Shown here: in pieces, positions 7,856 through 16,650 of the stretch
Layout: each line of letters begins with the position of its first letter
Numbering within the stretch: position 1 is the first letter of the stretch
Origin: Evernia prunastri
Lineage: Eukaryota > Ascomycota > Lecanoromycetes > Lecanorales > Parmeliaceae
Length of the DNA stretch: 48,406 nucleotides
Reading direction: 5' to 3'
Assembly (NCBI GenBank): GCA_003184365.1
Contig: NKYR01000045.1
Span: forward strand, 1 to 48,406
Notes under the pieces: model-generated
What the model saw: the letters and a program-made list of their open reading frames with translations, nothing else
Database searches by the model: none
What the model was told of the DNA's origin: nothing
Position numbers and translations under genes: made by a program

Positions 7856-8287
7856 CCGAGCAACAGCCTCTTCCCCTCGACGGAGCACTGCAGCATCAAC
7901 GGCGCTAGTCCCAGCAACCTCTCGTGCGGTAGCTATCCCTGTTCGAACCCCTCTCCAGCCAAACCCTGATCGGAACTGCTGGACCTGTGGGAAAGCAAAC
8001 TGTCTGCCTAGCCAACATGCTCCCAACCCACCTCAGAACACTGCTGGACGTGCCGCTCAGTTGGCCATTCAGGCTACCAAAGTCAATGAAGTTGGAATCC
8101 ATGAGATACCGGGCAGAGAGCAAGTTTTCGGTCTTGATCAAGTATCCTCCGATGAAGAATCAAAAAACTAGCCACTCTTGCTAGAAACACAGCAAGAGTT
8201 GACGAAGTGTGCCTTATGGATAACCCAGAGAATCCATATGCACGCCGTCCCTTTCTAGTGGACACCGAACTCTCATCCCAACAGAAG
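7856..8287 (+). mobile_element. Chromovirus gag end to pol start (copy 3)
   Basis: Repeats 6878-7311: the Ser/Thr/Pro-rich gag linker, the C-x2-C-x4-C-x4-H knuckle, the gag stop at 8169-8171 and the -1 frameshift signal (heptamer 8162-8168, hairpin 8174-8182 with 8191-8199), then the first residues of pol. Small substitutions distinguish it from the first copy. Bounded by Ns at 7855 and 8288. Confidence 0.8.
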
Positions 8288-8288
8288 N

Positions 8289-8419
8289 ACAATCGACGAC
8301 GCAAGGGCGCAGAGGATCCCTATCGTACCCTTGACGAACTTCTTGATGAGCTGTCTGGATTTTTTGAGGATCAGCACCGTGAGGTCACGGCAGAACGAGA
8401 ATTTGATGAACTCACTATG
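8289..8419 (+). mobile_element. Chromovirus gag, short middle fragment
   Basis: Bridges the joint seen at 6056/6557: it overlaps the end of the first gag fragment and the start of the C-terminal gag fragment, so it gives the continuous order of the gag middle region (RRRKGAEDPYRTLDELLDEL, then FFEDQHREVTAEREFDELTM). It is bounded by Ns at 8288 and 8420. Confidence 0.75.
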
Positions 8420-8420
8420 N

Positions 8421-8623
8421 GCTCAGTTGGCCATTCAGGCTACCAAAGTCAATGAAGTTGGAATCCATGAGATACCGCGCGGAGAGCAAGTTTTCGGTCT
8501 TGATCAAGTATCCTCCGATGAAGAATCAAAAAACTAGCCACTCTTGCTAGAAACACAGCAAGAGTTGACGAAGTGTGCCTTATGGATAACCCAGAGAATC
8601 CATATGCACGCCGTCCCTTTCTA
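8421..8623 (+). mobile_element. Chromovirus gag end to pol start (copy 4)
   Basis: Another copy of the gag C-terminus with stop at 8535-8537, the frameshift heptamer at 8528-8534 and the hairpin 8540-8548 with 8557-8565, followed by the first pol codons. The heptamer, stop, spacer and hairpin are unchanged across all three copies in the window. Bounded by Ns at 8420 and 8624. Confidence 0.8.
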
Positions 8624-8624
8624 N

Positions 8625-9031
8625 AACAGAAGACTATCTCGCTGAAAGCTCTTGCTGATTCTGGATGTACTGGCGCATATTGTGTAATTGACGCTGAGTA
8701 TGCTTTGGAAGTCTGCCAAGCACTAGACATAGCAGTGACGCCCATTGCACCCCGACCATTGAAGGGATATGATGGCAAGCTGGCAAAGAACCCTATTACG
8801 CAGGCGATCTATCCACATCTCTCCGTTGGTGGCCATAAGGAAAGCACGGTACCCCTTCTCCTAGCACCATTGGGTCAGCATCGTCTCATTCTTGGGAAGC
8901 CCTGGATGAACAAGCATCAAGTTCTCTTAGACTGCCAGCGAGACAAGCTACTCTTCTGGCCCGGACGTTGCAGCCATGATGGTGCCAAACCCACGGATCT
9001 TAAGGACTTGCCTAGCCTTCCCCCAGAGCTG
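8625..9031 (+). mobile_element. Chromovirus pol, protease domain (copy 5)
   Basis: Undamaged protease segment: DSG active site, then the flap and C-terminal regions to LILGKPWMNKHQVLLDCQRD and the start of the Pro-rich linker to the reverse transcriptase. The frame is open throughout. Bounded by Ns at 8624 and 9032. Confidence 0.8.
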
Positions 9032-9032
9032 N

Positions 9033-9305
9033 ATTCTTGGGAAGCCCTGGATGAACAAGCATCAAGTTCTCTTAGACTGCCAGCGAGACAAGCTACTCTT
9101 CTGGCCCGGACATTGCAGCCATGATGGTGCCAAACCCACGGATCTTAAGGACTTGCCTAGCCTTCCCCCAGAGCTGCTTTCTCCGCAGCCAGTACCACCG
9201 TCAGCTAAGCCCCAAGCACCCCCTAGGCCTACGTGTCGGGATGAAGAGCAGGAATCAGATTCTCAGAGGAAAAAGGTCCCAGGGAAAAGGAATAAAGATC
9301 TTCCG
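9033..9305 (+). mobile_element. Chromovirus pol, protease end and linker
   Basis: Repeats the end of the previous fragment and extends through a Pro/Lys/Arg-rich linker (PPELLSPQPVPPSAKPQAPP). The linker connects protease to reverse transcriptase. Bounded by Ns at 9032 and 9306. Confidence 0.7.
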
Positions 9306-9306
9306 N

Positions 9307-9547
9307 AGCAGAATCTATCCTCTCCCGCCTCACAAACTCCAGAAAGTCAAGGAGTACCTAGACGAACATCTCAACAAGGGCTTCATTGTGCCTAGCCAAG
9401 CGCCATTCTCGTCACCAGTCCTCTTTGCGGAAAAGTCAAATGGAGGCCTACGCTTTTGCGTTGATTACCGAAGACTTAACCAGCTTACCAAGAAGAACAA
9501 GTACCCAATCCCACTCATTGATGAGGTACTTGGCCGAGTCCAGGGAT
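9307..9547 (+). mobile_element. Chromovirus pol, start of reverse transcriptase
   Basis: Encodes the N-terminal fingers region of a Ty3/gypsy reverse transcriptase: PLPPHKLQKVKEYLDEHLNK, PFSSPVLFAEKSNGGLRFCV and DYRRLNQLTKKNKYPIPLID. The catalytic YxDD box, RNase H and the integrase catalytic core are not present anywhere in the window and must lie in the gaps. Bounded by Ns at 9306 and 9548. Confidence 0.85.
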
Positions 9548-9548
9548 N

Positions 9549-9659
9549 CCGTCAGCTAAGCCCCAAGCCCCCCCTAGGCCTACGTGTCGGGATGAAGAGC
9601 AGGAATCAGATTCTCAGAGGAAAAAGGTCCCAGGGAAAAGGAATAAAGATCTTCCGACA
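9549..9659 (+). mobile_element. Chromovirus pol linker, short repeat contig
   Basis: Repeats about 9198-9305 (the Pro/Lys/Arg-rich linker) with minor differences and is bounded by Ns at 9548 and 9660. It shows that at least one more copy of the element contributes to this scaffold. No complete domain is present. Confidence 0.7.
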
Positions 9660-9660
9660 N

Positions 9661-10128
9661 GGGATCCGCATACAAGCTTCAACTCCCTCCCACAATGAAG
9701 ATCCGTCCGGTCTTCAGTCCTAAGCTATTGACACTCGCTCCGACGGACCCACTGCCTGGCCAGAAGAATCCTTCCCCCCAGCCAGTTGAGACGCCTAAGG
9801 GAGACGCCTGGGTGGTGGAAGATATCCTGGACTCTCGCCGTCACTATGGCAAATTGCACTACCAAGTGAGATGGAAAGATGATGACGATACCCTCACTTG
9901 GTGGAATACTGATAATGATGAGTTTGAGGGGGCCCAGAACGTAGTCAATGACTATCACAACAAATATCCGGAGAACCCAGGGCCGCACAACGCTGTTGCC
10001 AAGTCAAAGCGGCCCCGCCGTCTCCGAAATCTCCGGGGTCTCGCCACTATTTTTATCCTTTCTGCTCGCAGACGACTCGCAGGCCAATCTACAGCGCTGG
10101 GGCATCGCTTGCCTGAGGGGGGGGGTAG
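9661..10128 (+). mobile_element. Chromovirus pol C-terminus with chromodomain
   Basis: Encodes the end of the integrase (the last part of the GPY/F module, AYKLQLPPTMKIRPVF) and then a chromodomain from about 9809 to 9967 (WVVEDILDSRRHYGKLHYQV, then RWKD...WWN). The Trp of the RWK motif is kept, the first cage position is Trp, and three residues after the RWK Trp is Asp rather than an aromatic residue, so the methyl-lysine cage is atypical. A Pro/Gly and Arg-rich tail leads into a purine tract and a TAG directly before the LTR at 10129. Confidence 0.85.
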
Positions 10129-10171
10129 TGTTACGGACGTACCCTAGGTGTCAGGCACATAGGGAGTGTTT
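10129..10171 (+). mobile_element. 3' LTR start, truncated by gap
   Basis: First 43 bases of the chromovirus LTR, directly following the polypurine tract, cut by the N at 10172. It is identical to the LTR start at 10504. Confidence 0.85.
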
Positions 10172-10172
10172 N

Positions 10173-10417
10173 GAAGGATATCCTCGCCTATGTCAGACAA
10201 AATTTGGAGCATGCTCGGGAGAGCATGGCTATACAAGTGAACAAACATCGCCTCGATATCGAATTCAAGAAAGGAGATATGGTCTTCTTAGACAGCCGCA
10301 ATATTGAAACAACGCGCCCATCAAAGAAGCTGGGACATAAGAACGAAGGGCCTTTCAAAGTCATTAAAGTCGTGGGATCCGCATACAAGCTTCAACTCCC
10401 TCCCACAATGAAGATCC
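10173..10417 (+). mobile_element. Chromovirus integrase C-terminal fragment
   Basis: Encodes the region preceding the chromodomain: a basic helix (FEEL-free reading KDILAYVRQNLEHARESM), an SH3-like segment DIEFKKGDMVFLDSRNIE and the GPY/F module NEGPFKVIKVVGSAYKLQLP. This is the non-catalytic DNA-binding end of a Ty3/gypsy integrase. Bounded by Ns at 10172 and 10418. Confidence 0.8.
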
Positions 10418-10418
10418 N

Positions 10419-10503
10419 CACTATTTTTATCCTTTCTGCTCGCAGACGACTCGCAGGCCAATCTACAGCGCTGGGGCATCGCTTGCCTGAGGGAGGGGGG
10501 TAG
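10419..10503 (+). mobile_element. Chromovirus pol end and polypurine tract
   Basis: Last codons of pol and the purine run GAGGGAGGGGGG followed by TAG, which is both the pol stop and the base run directly preceding the LTR. This is the primer site for plus-strand synthesis. Confidence 0.8.
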
Positions 10504-10726
10504 TGTTACGGACGTACCCTAGGTGTCAGGCACATAGGGAGTGTTTATGGCTATGTGTCTAGCACATAGAGTGTTTATTGGTTATTGACACATTCCCATT
10601 GACACATAGGCTAGCGGGGATTCTTCCTAGTATTTAAGCGCTCTTCTTCTGTACATATTTCCTCCTTATCTAGTTGTCTTATTCAATTTACCCCCATTAG
10701 ACTTGACTCTGGGCACGGTTCTGACA
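10504..10726 (+). mobile_element. 3' LTR of chromovirus, copy 1
   Basis: Complete 223-bp LTR, read as identical to 4821-5043 and 11261-11483. It is followed by GTGTATATATATG, the non-element flank. The repeated flank after both 3' LTRs means the two may be alternative contigs of related loci. Confidence 0.9.
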
Positions 10727-10858
10727 GTGTATATATATGTAGATTAGTAGGCCCATTTGGTTCTATGACTGATTTGGTTCCATGGCCGAGTAGCACTTAG
10801 CGATCCCGGAGCTAAGTGTGTGGCACGATTAGCTACAGTACAGCTAAATAGTCACGAG
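10727..10858 (+). repeat. Flank shared by two chromovirus 3' ends, copy 1
   Basis: The first 105 bases (10727-10831) are the same as 11484-11588, then the two diverge. The shared flank holds an inverted repeat CACTTAG..CTAAGTG. Either the elements inserted at the same site of a duplicated locus or this is a repeat into which the element went. It is cut by the N at 10859. Confidence 0.75.
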
Positions 10859-10859
10859 N

Positions 10860-11260
10860 TGACACTCGCTCCGACGGACCCACTGCCTGGCCAGAAGAAT
10901 CCTTCCCCCCAGCCAGTTGAGACGCCTAAGGGAGACGCCTGGGTGGTGGAAGATATCCTGGACTCTCGCCGTCACTATGGCAAATTGCAGTACCAAGTGA
11001 GATGGAAAGATGATGACGATACCCTCACTTGGTGGAATACTGATAATGATGAGTTTGAGGGGGCCCAGAACGTAGTCAATGACTATCACAACAAATATCC
11101 GGAGAACCCAGGGCCGCACAACGCTGTTGCCAAGTCAAAGCGGCCCCGCCGTCTCCGAAATCTCCGGGGTCTCGCCACTATTTTTATCCTTTCTGCTCGC
11201 AGACGACTCGCAGGCCAATCTACAGCGCTGGGGCATCGCTTGCCTGAGGGAGGGGGGTAG
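10860..11260 (+). mobile_element. Chromovirus pol C-terminus with chromodomain, copy 2
   Basis: Second copy of the chromodomain segment (about 10940-11100) with one visible change (Gln for His, KLQYQV) and an unshifted frame to the stop TAG at 11258-11260 inside the polypurine/LTR junction. The chromodomain would target integration to chromatin marks such as methylated H3K9 in chromoviruses; that role is known for the family and inferred here. Confidence 0.85.
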
Positions 11261-11483
11261 TGTTACGGACGTACCCTAGGTGTCAGGCACATAGGGAGTG
11301 TTTATGGCTATGTGTCTAGCACATAGAGTGTTTATTGGTTATTGACACATTCCCATTGACACATAGGCTAGCGGGGATTCTTCCTAGTATTTAAGCGCTC
11401 TTCTTCTGTACATATTTCCTCCTTATCTAGTTGTCTTATTCAATTTACCCCCATTAGACTTGACTCTGGGCACGGTTCTGACA
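11261..11483 (+). mobile_element. 3' LTR of chromovirus, copy 2
   Basis: Complete 223-bp LTR, TGTTACGG..TTCTGACA, read as identical to the other two full copies. It is followed by the same flank as at 10727. Confidence 0.9.
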
Positions 11484-11588
11484 GTGTATATATATGTAGA
11501 TTAGTAGGCCCATTTGGTTCTATGACTGATTTGGTTCCATGGCCGAGTAGCACTTAGCGATCCCGGAGCTAAGTGTGTGGCACGATTA
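11484..11588 (+). repeat. Flank shared by two chromovirus 3' ends, copy 2
   Basis: Same 105 bases as 10727-10831. After 11588 the sequence passes into a different context that contains the MITE-like element. Confidence 0.75.
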
Positions 11589-11595
11589 AGCGGAC

Positions 11596-11832
11596 TATCC
11601 GATAACCGCCGAGGTCGAGGCAACAAATTTCCCACTTTCTCTCGTAATAAATTTTTTTATTATATACGATCGAATATCTTTCAAATTATTATTATATTAT
11701 CTTCTGATATAATTGAATTTTTGAGACCTTTAGACAAGTTTTTTGAATCTAAAATTCAAGGTAATATAGTAGTTCAATGTAGGTGAAATTCTAGGAAATT
11801 TACATTTGTTGCCTCCCGGCGGTTATCGGATA
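11596..11832. mobile_element. MITE-like element with TA ends
   Basis: A 237-bp AT-rich element bounded by inverted repeats: TATCCGATAACCGCCG at the left (11596-11611) and its reverse complement at the right (11817-11832), each continuing imperfectly through a GAGGCAACAAAT motif. The TA at both ends fits a TA target-site duplication as made by Tc1/mariner/pogo transposases. The inside shows no transposase, so it would be a non-autonomous element. Confidence 0.75.
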
Positions 11833-12611
11833 ACGAAGAGATATCATTTGCTACTCTGCTCGGGGAATTCAATAGACAACTTTTATACATTAGAGTACAC
11901 GGATGTGATGATCTAGACCTTGCAGTGGATGGAGCAGCGATTGTTGACCCGCATTTCCTGATGCCTCTCTACTCTAGTCCCAAGGAGGTGATGTTTGCGC
12001 GCTTTTATCTTCACCATCTTGGCGCAGCAAGTTTGCCTTGGGGAGTGTCCTGCAACATCTAGGTTCAGTTCGGGTGGTATGTGCAGTCGCTGTGGGCACC
12101 CTACTTGGTACCTATACCTTTGCGCCCATTCGTTCTCGCGAAGATATTGATGCCGGTAGGTGATTGTTTGCGAATTACAGTCGATCTCTGTATGATAGAT
12201 AGGAAGCATAGAAAGCATTGAACTTACTAGGAATGTCTCTCGAGTACGAATATTGATGATAGGCGACTTTAAGTACTATTAAGCCTGATAGGTTCTCAAG
12301 ACTTGCACCGTCTCCCACCTCAATTGGCCGGACCAGATTAAGCTTCGGAATCCTCGACTGTGTGGCCCCGCCATCCGTGACCATTGCGCATGCAACACGA
12401 CAGCCTGCTGTCGTGCATGAAGAATAATGCCATGTGATTACCGTATTTAGCTCGACTCCATTGGTGCGGTTAAAAGCCATCATCTCCGTTCACAACAATT
12501 CTTCTGCCTTGTTTGAGGAGCATCTCGTTGAGAATTCAGTCTCCTGAAGGTGTTCCTTCTTTGCTACTAGGATCCTATCAAGAGCGCGTATCTTCGTGAT
12601 CTCAGTGTGCC
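11833..12611. other. Intergenic region before the P450
   Basis: No convincing gene. Two overlapping minus-strand frames of about 100 codons (11913-12218 and 12175-12483) show no recognisable domain and I leave them out. The region presumably holds the P450 promoter. Confidence 0.5.
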
Positions 12612-14594
12612 ATGCTTGACTTCGTGATCTCACCGGGCGCAATTTGCTTTGCGTTGGGTTGCACGGTGTTGCTGTACTTTCTTTCTCTCACAGTCTACCG
12701 CCTGTATTTCCATCCTCTGGCCGGTTTCCCGGGACCCAAGGCAGCCGCCCTCACGAAATGGTATGAGTTCTACTTTGATGTTCTCAAAGGTTACGGCGGC
12801 CAGTATTCTTTCGAGGTCAAACGACTACATGAAATCTACGGTGAGTCGGACCGAGGACAGCCATTGTTCAACCTGCCCATCTCACAAGTTCGTCAGGACC
12901 CATCATACGCATCAATCCCGACGAGATACATGTAGATGATCCCGACTGGCATGAGGCGCTCTACGCCAACAACCCGACGAGAAGAGACAAGTGGCCACCA
13001 GCAGCAAAGATGGTCGGTACAGATCTCGCAGGTAGGTACTATCGGTCCTTACTCTGGCCTTGATTTACAGCTCCGAACAGCATTTGGGACCGTTGATCAC
13101 GATCTTCATCGAAAACGACGGGCAGCCACCAGCCGCTTGTATTCTTCCGATGCTATCGCAAATGCAGAAAGCACAATACAAGAACAAGTTGAGCGACTGT
13201 CGGAGACTTTCCAGCGATATGCTGAGAACCGAGAGGTCTTGGAGCTTCGCAAAACATTCTTAGCGTTTGCCACGGATACTGTGGCCTTACATAACTTAGG
13301 AAAGTCCATGGACCTCCAGAGCGATGAACGCCGAGCGGAAGAATGGCATCGAACTATACGTACTGTAGCCAAGCTCACTCCAGTGGTGAAACAGTTCCCT
13401 TGGGTGACTGATGTTGTCCGAAACTTGCCAGTCGGCGCATTCAAAATGATCATGCCCGACTTGGCAGGAGTACAGCAACTCCACCATGTGAGTCTTTCTT
13501 CCTGAGTCTTTACACTATTCCCTGGGCAAATCCAGAGGTCTGAACTTGACACCTGCTCATGTTTGCTAAGGTCATGACTGACGAAAGCTATGCTTCGAGC
13601 TAGGATATGCGCTCATACGCCCGCAAATTTCTTATCATACATCAAAATCAGTCTGACTGTATAAAGGAGAACAGTAAAGCTCCACTCGCGCCTCTTTTTC
13701 TACATATATGTGAAAGCTCTTTGCCAGACAGCGAGAAAGAGTCAGAGCGCCTGGCTCAAGAAGCCTTCGTCATGATTACTGCTGGAGGAGAGACAACATC
13801 CAGGATCTTGTCAATGGCACTCTTCCATATCGTATCCAATCCCCCCATTCTAGAATGTCTACAGAAAGAGATCATGATGGTGATGCCTGATGCGACAAAG
13901 TGTCCGTCGGTCAAGGCTTTGGAGAAGTTGAGTTATTTGGTAAATATGTTTCGCAGTCGTCGCACCTTGGATCCCTCGGTGGCTAATGAATAATTATAGC
14001 GCGCAGTTATCAAAGAGGTATTGCGTATCTCGGCTCCGGTTACTTCCAGATTACCGCTCGTCGCTCACCATGATCTTTTCTACCGCAACTGGAGAATACC
14101 CTCGCTGGTGAGTCCGTTCCCTACAGACGAAGAACATGTCCAGCTCGTACCCTCAGCTGTATGAAACCGAAGGTCTAATATGTAAAAGACCCCAACCAGC
14201 ATGACGATTCAGGACATATTACTCAATTCGAGTATCTTCACAGATCCTTACACGTTTGCTCCAGAACGTTGGCTGGTAGAGTCTCCACCAGACGATCGTT
14301 ACTTTGTACCATTCGGGAAGGGAACGCGCATGTGCCAGGGGATGAAGTATGTAATTCTTTTCTCCAGGAAAATCCAGCACTTAATAATTGACTCGAGATA
14401 GATTTGCGTACACTGAGCTGTACCTTACCATCACGATCCTTCTCCGACGTTTCGAATTTCAGCTATATGATACACTCAGAGAGCGCGATATTGACTTTGC
14501 TCGTGATTGCTTTGTTGGAGAATCTCATCCCGACACTCTAGGTGTAAGAATGAGGATAGTAAGGAGAAAATTGGGACAGTTGTCAGGGGAGTAG
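12612..14594 (+). CDS. Cytochrome P450 monooxygenase (521 aa, seven exons)
   Basis: Heme-thiolate monooxygenase, membrane-anchored in the ER by an N-terminal helix (about residues 9-30). Exons: 12612-12840, 12897-13031, 13081-13487, 13604-13939, 14000-14107, 14189-14346, 14402-14594; all introns are GT-AG and frames join to 521 residues, a normal length. Visible motifs: the Pro-rich hinge HPLAGFPGPK, FGTVDHDLHRKRR in helix C, the oxygen-binding I-helix AGGETT (317-322), ExxR (E375-R378), PERW (430-433) and the heme loop FGKGTRMCQG with Cys454. The sequence style is that of the fungal trichodiene-oxygenase-like/benzoate-hydroxylase-like P450s, but the substrate cannot be read from sequence. 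The same-strand terpene synthase 597 bp downstream suggests it oxidises the terpene made there. Its neighbour on the left is a transposon island. Confidence 0.9.
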
Positions 14595-15191
14595 TCGTAA
14601 GTTTTGCGCATTATCGGTGAACATCATTCTTAAGTATTTGATCTAGATGACAAACAAGACAATTTATTGATGATTGCCGTCGATGCATAATAATTTAGGT
14701 TTCTTTGCACCATCGTGACTAGAGCTCTATTAATCGATTAATATGATTGAAGCTTTTTGTTTTCTCGCGCAGAAAGCTACATAGCTGTATCCTCCAAAAG
14801 AGTTGGAAAGTATGGTCTACCAGGCAGAATCAGTCTCAAGCTCCTGATTCTTCCTTCCATTTCAAACAATGTTTCGATGGTCTCAAGCTTAGAGAGTTCA
14901 ATGACCGCAGATGCACCAGGCCTCTGACTCCAAATGACGGAGCTATCTCCATCATCCATGGCTGTTTGTTGGAATTTGCACCAATCAGCCCTATCGCTTG
15001 GATACTTTATAGTCAGACTTTTCAGTAGCTGCCAGATTTCCTAAGCCGAAATGCACTACCGGCCTGGATTGTGACTTCTGAAGTCTATCTTACTTACAAA
15101 ATATTCGCTTATCTTCTTTAAATCCCTATCCATCGCCCTTATCATCCAACAACTTCCTTCAGAAAAAAACAAAGCGCCTACGATTTTGAGC
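14595..15191. other. P450-terpene synthase intergenic region
   Basis: Contains the P450 terminator region and the terpene synthase promoter. On the minus strand 14747-15044 reads as an open, protein-like segment preceded by a possible splice acceptor (CTTAG), with the stretch SVIWSQRPGASAVIELSKLE. I cannot assign a family and there is no room for a complete gene upstream, so it may be a remnant exon or chance. Confidence 0.35.
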
Positions 15192-16650
15192 ATGGAAAAA
15201 CTTTACGTTGCTCGAAAAACAAGAAACGGTCCCCATGAATACAAATTTGCTGCACTGGCATCCCCAAATGACATAGAATGGCTGTGTCCTATCAAGTATC
15301 TATACGATTGTCTTCCACACCATACGAGGTGGCTTAAGTCGCAGCCGATCTCCCTCAGCTGTTTTTCTGTGGAGTCCAAGGAAGGCAAGTCAGCGTTCGT
15401 CGACCAACAAGCGAAGAGGAGCAACAGTATTTCTCTTCATACTCAAGCGTCCAAATTACCGTTACATACTGGACTGAGGGATTTTCGGCAGAACAAACAC
15501 TGGAGAGCGAGCGAGGAAGCTACGAAAGCGCTTCTTGAGCTGTTCTCTAAAGACCAACGCTGCAGTCAAGTCATTCTATTCAACCAAATTTCGATGTCGA
15601 GTCTGGCCGAGAATCAACTGAAAACAGCAGCCTCAGACGCGTACAGCAAATTCAGTATTTACATGTTCCCGGAAGCAGATGAAAATCGAATCCAGCTGCT
15701 CGGGCAATGCCTGGTTCTGATTTTCATCTTCGATGGTGAGCAGAAGTCTTCACTTCGGAGATCGGGATGGCAGTTGACCTGGCGAGGAGAAGACTGCAGA
15801 GGCTGACTTCGCGTCAGATGTATGGGAGAACGCTTCGCCGAAAACGGTAGTGTACCCCATCAAGCAGGATTCGCATTGCAGTTGACTTATTACTTAAAAA
15901 TAGATTGAGAACCTGCGGGAACGTTTTGTATCTCGACTACGAGGCAACATAAAGAGCTCAATTACGGACACGCCTCTTGACAGGAGGATGGATGCAATAC
16001 GGCAAGGCCTTCTGGCCGGCGACGCGGAAGAAGGCAATGGCGGAGCCGACGTCCTCCAGACTCTCATTGATTTCTGCCATCACCCAGTTCCAAGACGCGA
16101 AGATTTCAGCAGCGTGCATGACTACTTGAACTACCGGTGGGAGGATATTGCCAACAGGTAGGCCCCTCAACCGTTTCCGCCACCTTCCTAACTCCCTCCG
16201 GGGCCCCCACAGTACTAACTCCGCGAGTCCAGTTTCATATGGGCCTGCTCAAAGTTCGCCAACCGATCGAACGCAAATCAAGGAGACCCGAAGCTCCACC
16301 GCTTCCTCCGGCGCCTGGGCGACCAAATCTCCATCGCCAACGACATCGCATCCTACGAGGAAGAGAAGCGGCGCTTCGAAGCCGGTCGGGCGTCATCGAT
16401 GATCAACCTCGTGCACGTGATCATGGAGGTCGAGCACATGCACGCTGTGGAAGCCAAGTCCATGGCGTATGCGTGGCAGCTGTCCACGGAGGACGAGATC
16501 CTTCGGGAACTAGAGGGATTGACGGGCCGGGACGAGCTGAGCGCTGAGGAGTGGAGATTTGTGGATGCGTGCCTGTTGGCCGCTTCGGGTAATCTACTTA
16601 CTTCCATAGTCATATCGAGGTATGGCGGCGAAGATACGAGTATTGCTTGA
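15192..16650 (+). CDS. Class I terpene synthase (414 aa, four exons)
   Basis: Ionises a prenyl diphosphate with three Mg ions and cyclises it. Exons: 15192-15735, 15818-15846, 15904-16157, 16233-16650; introns are GT-AG, and the frames join to 414 residues. The second exon is only 29 nt and completes the metal-binding motif D181-D182-V-W-E, which spans the first splice site. The second metal site is N312-D-I-A-S316-x3-E320, and a C-terminal Arg405-Tyr406 pair fits the diphosphate-sensing RY motif. All residues needed for activity are present. The motif differs from that of trichodiene synthases (DDSKD) and is closer to fungal cyclases with DDxxE; product and chain length (C15 more likely) cannot be told. 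ATG at 15192 is the first in frame. Same strand as the P450 upstream. Confidence 0.88.

Larger units (their letters stand above)
104..10859. other. Sixteen single-N scaffold joints
   Basis: Single Ns lie at 104, 4079, 6056, 6557, 7665, 7855, 8288, 8420, 8624, 9032, 9306, 9548, 9660, 10172, 10418 and 10859. At nearly every one the sequence jumps to another region or copy of a repeat element, so each N stands for a gap of unknown length between contigs. Order and copy number between 3395 and 11260 should not be trusted. Confidence 0.9.

Noticed and set aside
4816..10731. Target-site duplication around the chromovirus (TAACG before the 5' LTR, GTGTA after the 3' LTR)
   Set aside because: The two flanks differ, as expected if the ends come from different insertions joined by scaffolding.
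11913..12483. Two minus-strand frames upstream of the P450
   Set aside because: No motif, overlapping each other in different frames, and probably chance in the promoter region.
16137..16613. Frames in other phases within the terpene synthase exon 4
   Set aside because: Shadows caused by the GC-rich codons of the real exon, which carries the NDIASYEEE motif.
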